Part shown: positions 6,367 through 7,121 of the stretch, one piece after another
Layout: the number at the start of each line of letters is the position of its first letter
How positions within the stretch are numbered: position 1 is the first letter of the stretch
DNA from: JBNJDW01 sp051745265
Lineage (GTDB): Bacteria; Pseudomonadota; Alphaproteobacteria; Micavibrionales; CSBR16-224
Assembly (NCBI GenBank): GCA_051745265.1
Contig: JBNJDW010000096.1
Coordinates: 1-7,121 of the forward strand
DNA length: 7,121 nt
Reading direction: 5' to 3'
Notes under the pieces: model-generated
What the model was told of the DNA's origin: nothing
What the model saw: the letters and a program-made list of their open reading frames with translations, nothing else
Databases searched by the model: none
Position numbers and translations under genes: made by a program

Positions 6367-7121
6367 ATGGCTAAAAAAGATGACAGAGCACTGTTAGATC
6401 TTGTCCAGAATCATTCAACCGGGCGATATCAGGCGATAACACAGGCTTTGCAAAAAGGCGCATCGCCGTTTCAGCCGGTAGATTCCGGCCTATCAGCGGC
6501 GCAGTCAGCCATTGATCACCGCGATATTCGTTTTATAGAATCCTTAATAGAACATCCTGCTGTTGATTTTGATTATTCACATGCTCTGAAACATGCCTTA
6601 CAGACAAGAAATGCCCAGATGTCTGATTCTCTTATTCTGCGGGCTGAACGCGAAGATGCAAAACTTGATCCCGTTTCTTTGGATTCGCCGCTGCAGACCG
6701 TCAAAGCAGCTTATGAATATCATAACTTTTTTCTGTTTTCCCGGGTTGTTGCCCTTTGTGAGACACCCAATGAATATGATTGGGATGGTCATTCCCTCAT
6801 CGCCGAAGCCGCCCAATGGCCCGAAGATCAGTACTTCAAACATCTGATTTCAACAGGCGGCGATGTTTGCCTGCCGGTCAATAAATATGCGGATGAGGAA
6901 GAAGAAAACCCCACAGTCCTGGAAATACTGGCCCGTGATCCTGAACAGCACAGCAAGCTTGATTACGTTTTGGAAAATTGTGAGCTGCCTTTCGAACATA
7001 TGGAGAAAGCTTTTTATGCCGCCCGGCAGAATGGGGCAGACAGCAACGTCAAGCTTATACAAACGCATTGTGAAGACCTGCAATGGGAATTTGACCCGCA
7101 ATGGCCGTCGCGTGTTACCCG
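6367..7121 (+). CDS. Hypothetical cytoplasmic protein with degenerate ankyrin-like helical repeats (3' end cut by window edge)
   Basis: The frame is open from ATG 6367 to the window edge: 251 full codons, with no stop. The start is supported by GGAGAG 9 bases upstream and by a good promoter before it. There is no signal peptide or membrane segment, so the protein should be cytoplasmic. It is acidic and helix-rich. Residues about 22-68 have an ankyrin-like pattern: ITQALQKGASPF, then GLSAAQSAIDHRDIRFIESL, then a VDFD turn. Looser units of the same kind appear at about 143-172 (IAEAAQ...KHLISTGGDV), 183-209 (TVLEILARDP...VLENCELPF) and 214-243 (AFYAARQNGA...). A Glu run (177-180) interrupts the third unit. 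Ankyrin proteins bind other proteins, in the cell or in a host, but no effector or enzyme domain can be seen here. The repeat call is by eye and tentative; that the gene is real is much surer. Confidence 0.75.
   Translation, partial: MAKKDDRALLDLVQNHSTGRYQAITQALQKGASPFQPVDSGLSAAQSAIDHRDIRFIESLIEHPAVDFDYSHALKHALQTRNAQMSDSLILRAEREDAKLDPVSLDSPLQTVKAAYEYHNFFLFSRVVALCETPNEYDWDGHSLIAEAAQWPEDQYFKHLISTGGDVCLPVNKYADEEEENPTVLEILARDPEQHSKLDYVLENCELPFEHMEKAFYAARQNGADSNVKLIQTHCEDLQWEFDPQWPSRVT

Noticed and set aside
6598..7101. Short minus-strand frames opposite the last gene
   Set aside because: They lie antisense to a frame with a promoter, ribosome site and 251 open codons, and show no domain or ribosome site of their own.

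Overview
The window looks like chromosomal DNA from a Gram-negative bacterium, most likely an alphaproteobacterium. This rests on an alphaproteobacterial-style MutS (Walker A written GPNMAGKST), a ubiquinone-type UbiE, a MurJ lipid II flippase, and roughly balanced base composition. The assignment is an inference from protein character, not from a database search.

The left half (1-3899) is a minus-strand cluster read ubiE -> dut -> mutS. UbiE makes a C-methylation step of ubiquinone synthesis. Dut hydrolyses dUTP and keeps uracil out of DNA. MutS recognises mismatches. dut and mutS are separated by only 4 bases with no visible Shine-Dalgarno for mutS, so their translation is probably coupled. 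MutS runs off the left edge and lacks only about its last 15-20 residues.

A 62-base divergent spacer (3900-3961) separates ubiE from the plus-strand half. The first plus-strand gene is murJ (3962-5500), complete and with the known functional arginines at the same residue numbers as in E. coli. It is followed 61 bases later by a GTG-started gene for a secreted protein of about 241 residues that has a PsbP/Mog1-like N-terminal motif and no firm function (5562-6287). After an intergenic stretch with a good sigma70-like promoter comes the start of a cytoplasmic, acidic, helix-rich protein with degenerate ankyrin-like units (6367 to the right edge, incomplete).

The four recognised genes are housekeeping functions (genome maintenance, respiration, envelope synthesis). 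The two unknown proteins at the right are the accessory part. I saw no RNA genes, CRISPR arrays, insertion sequences or att sites, and no clear evidence of a new multi-gene system. The right-hand unknown pair is the only part that could belong to something undescribed, and it is cut by the window edge.
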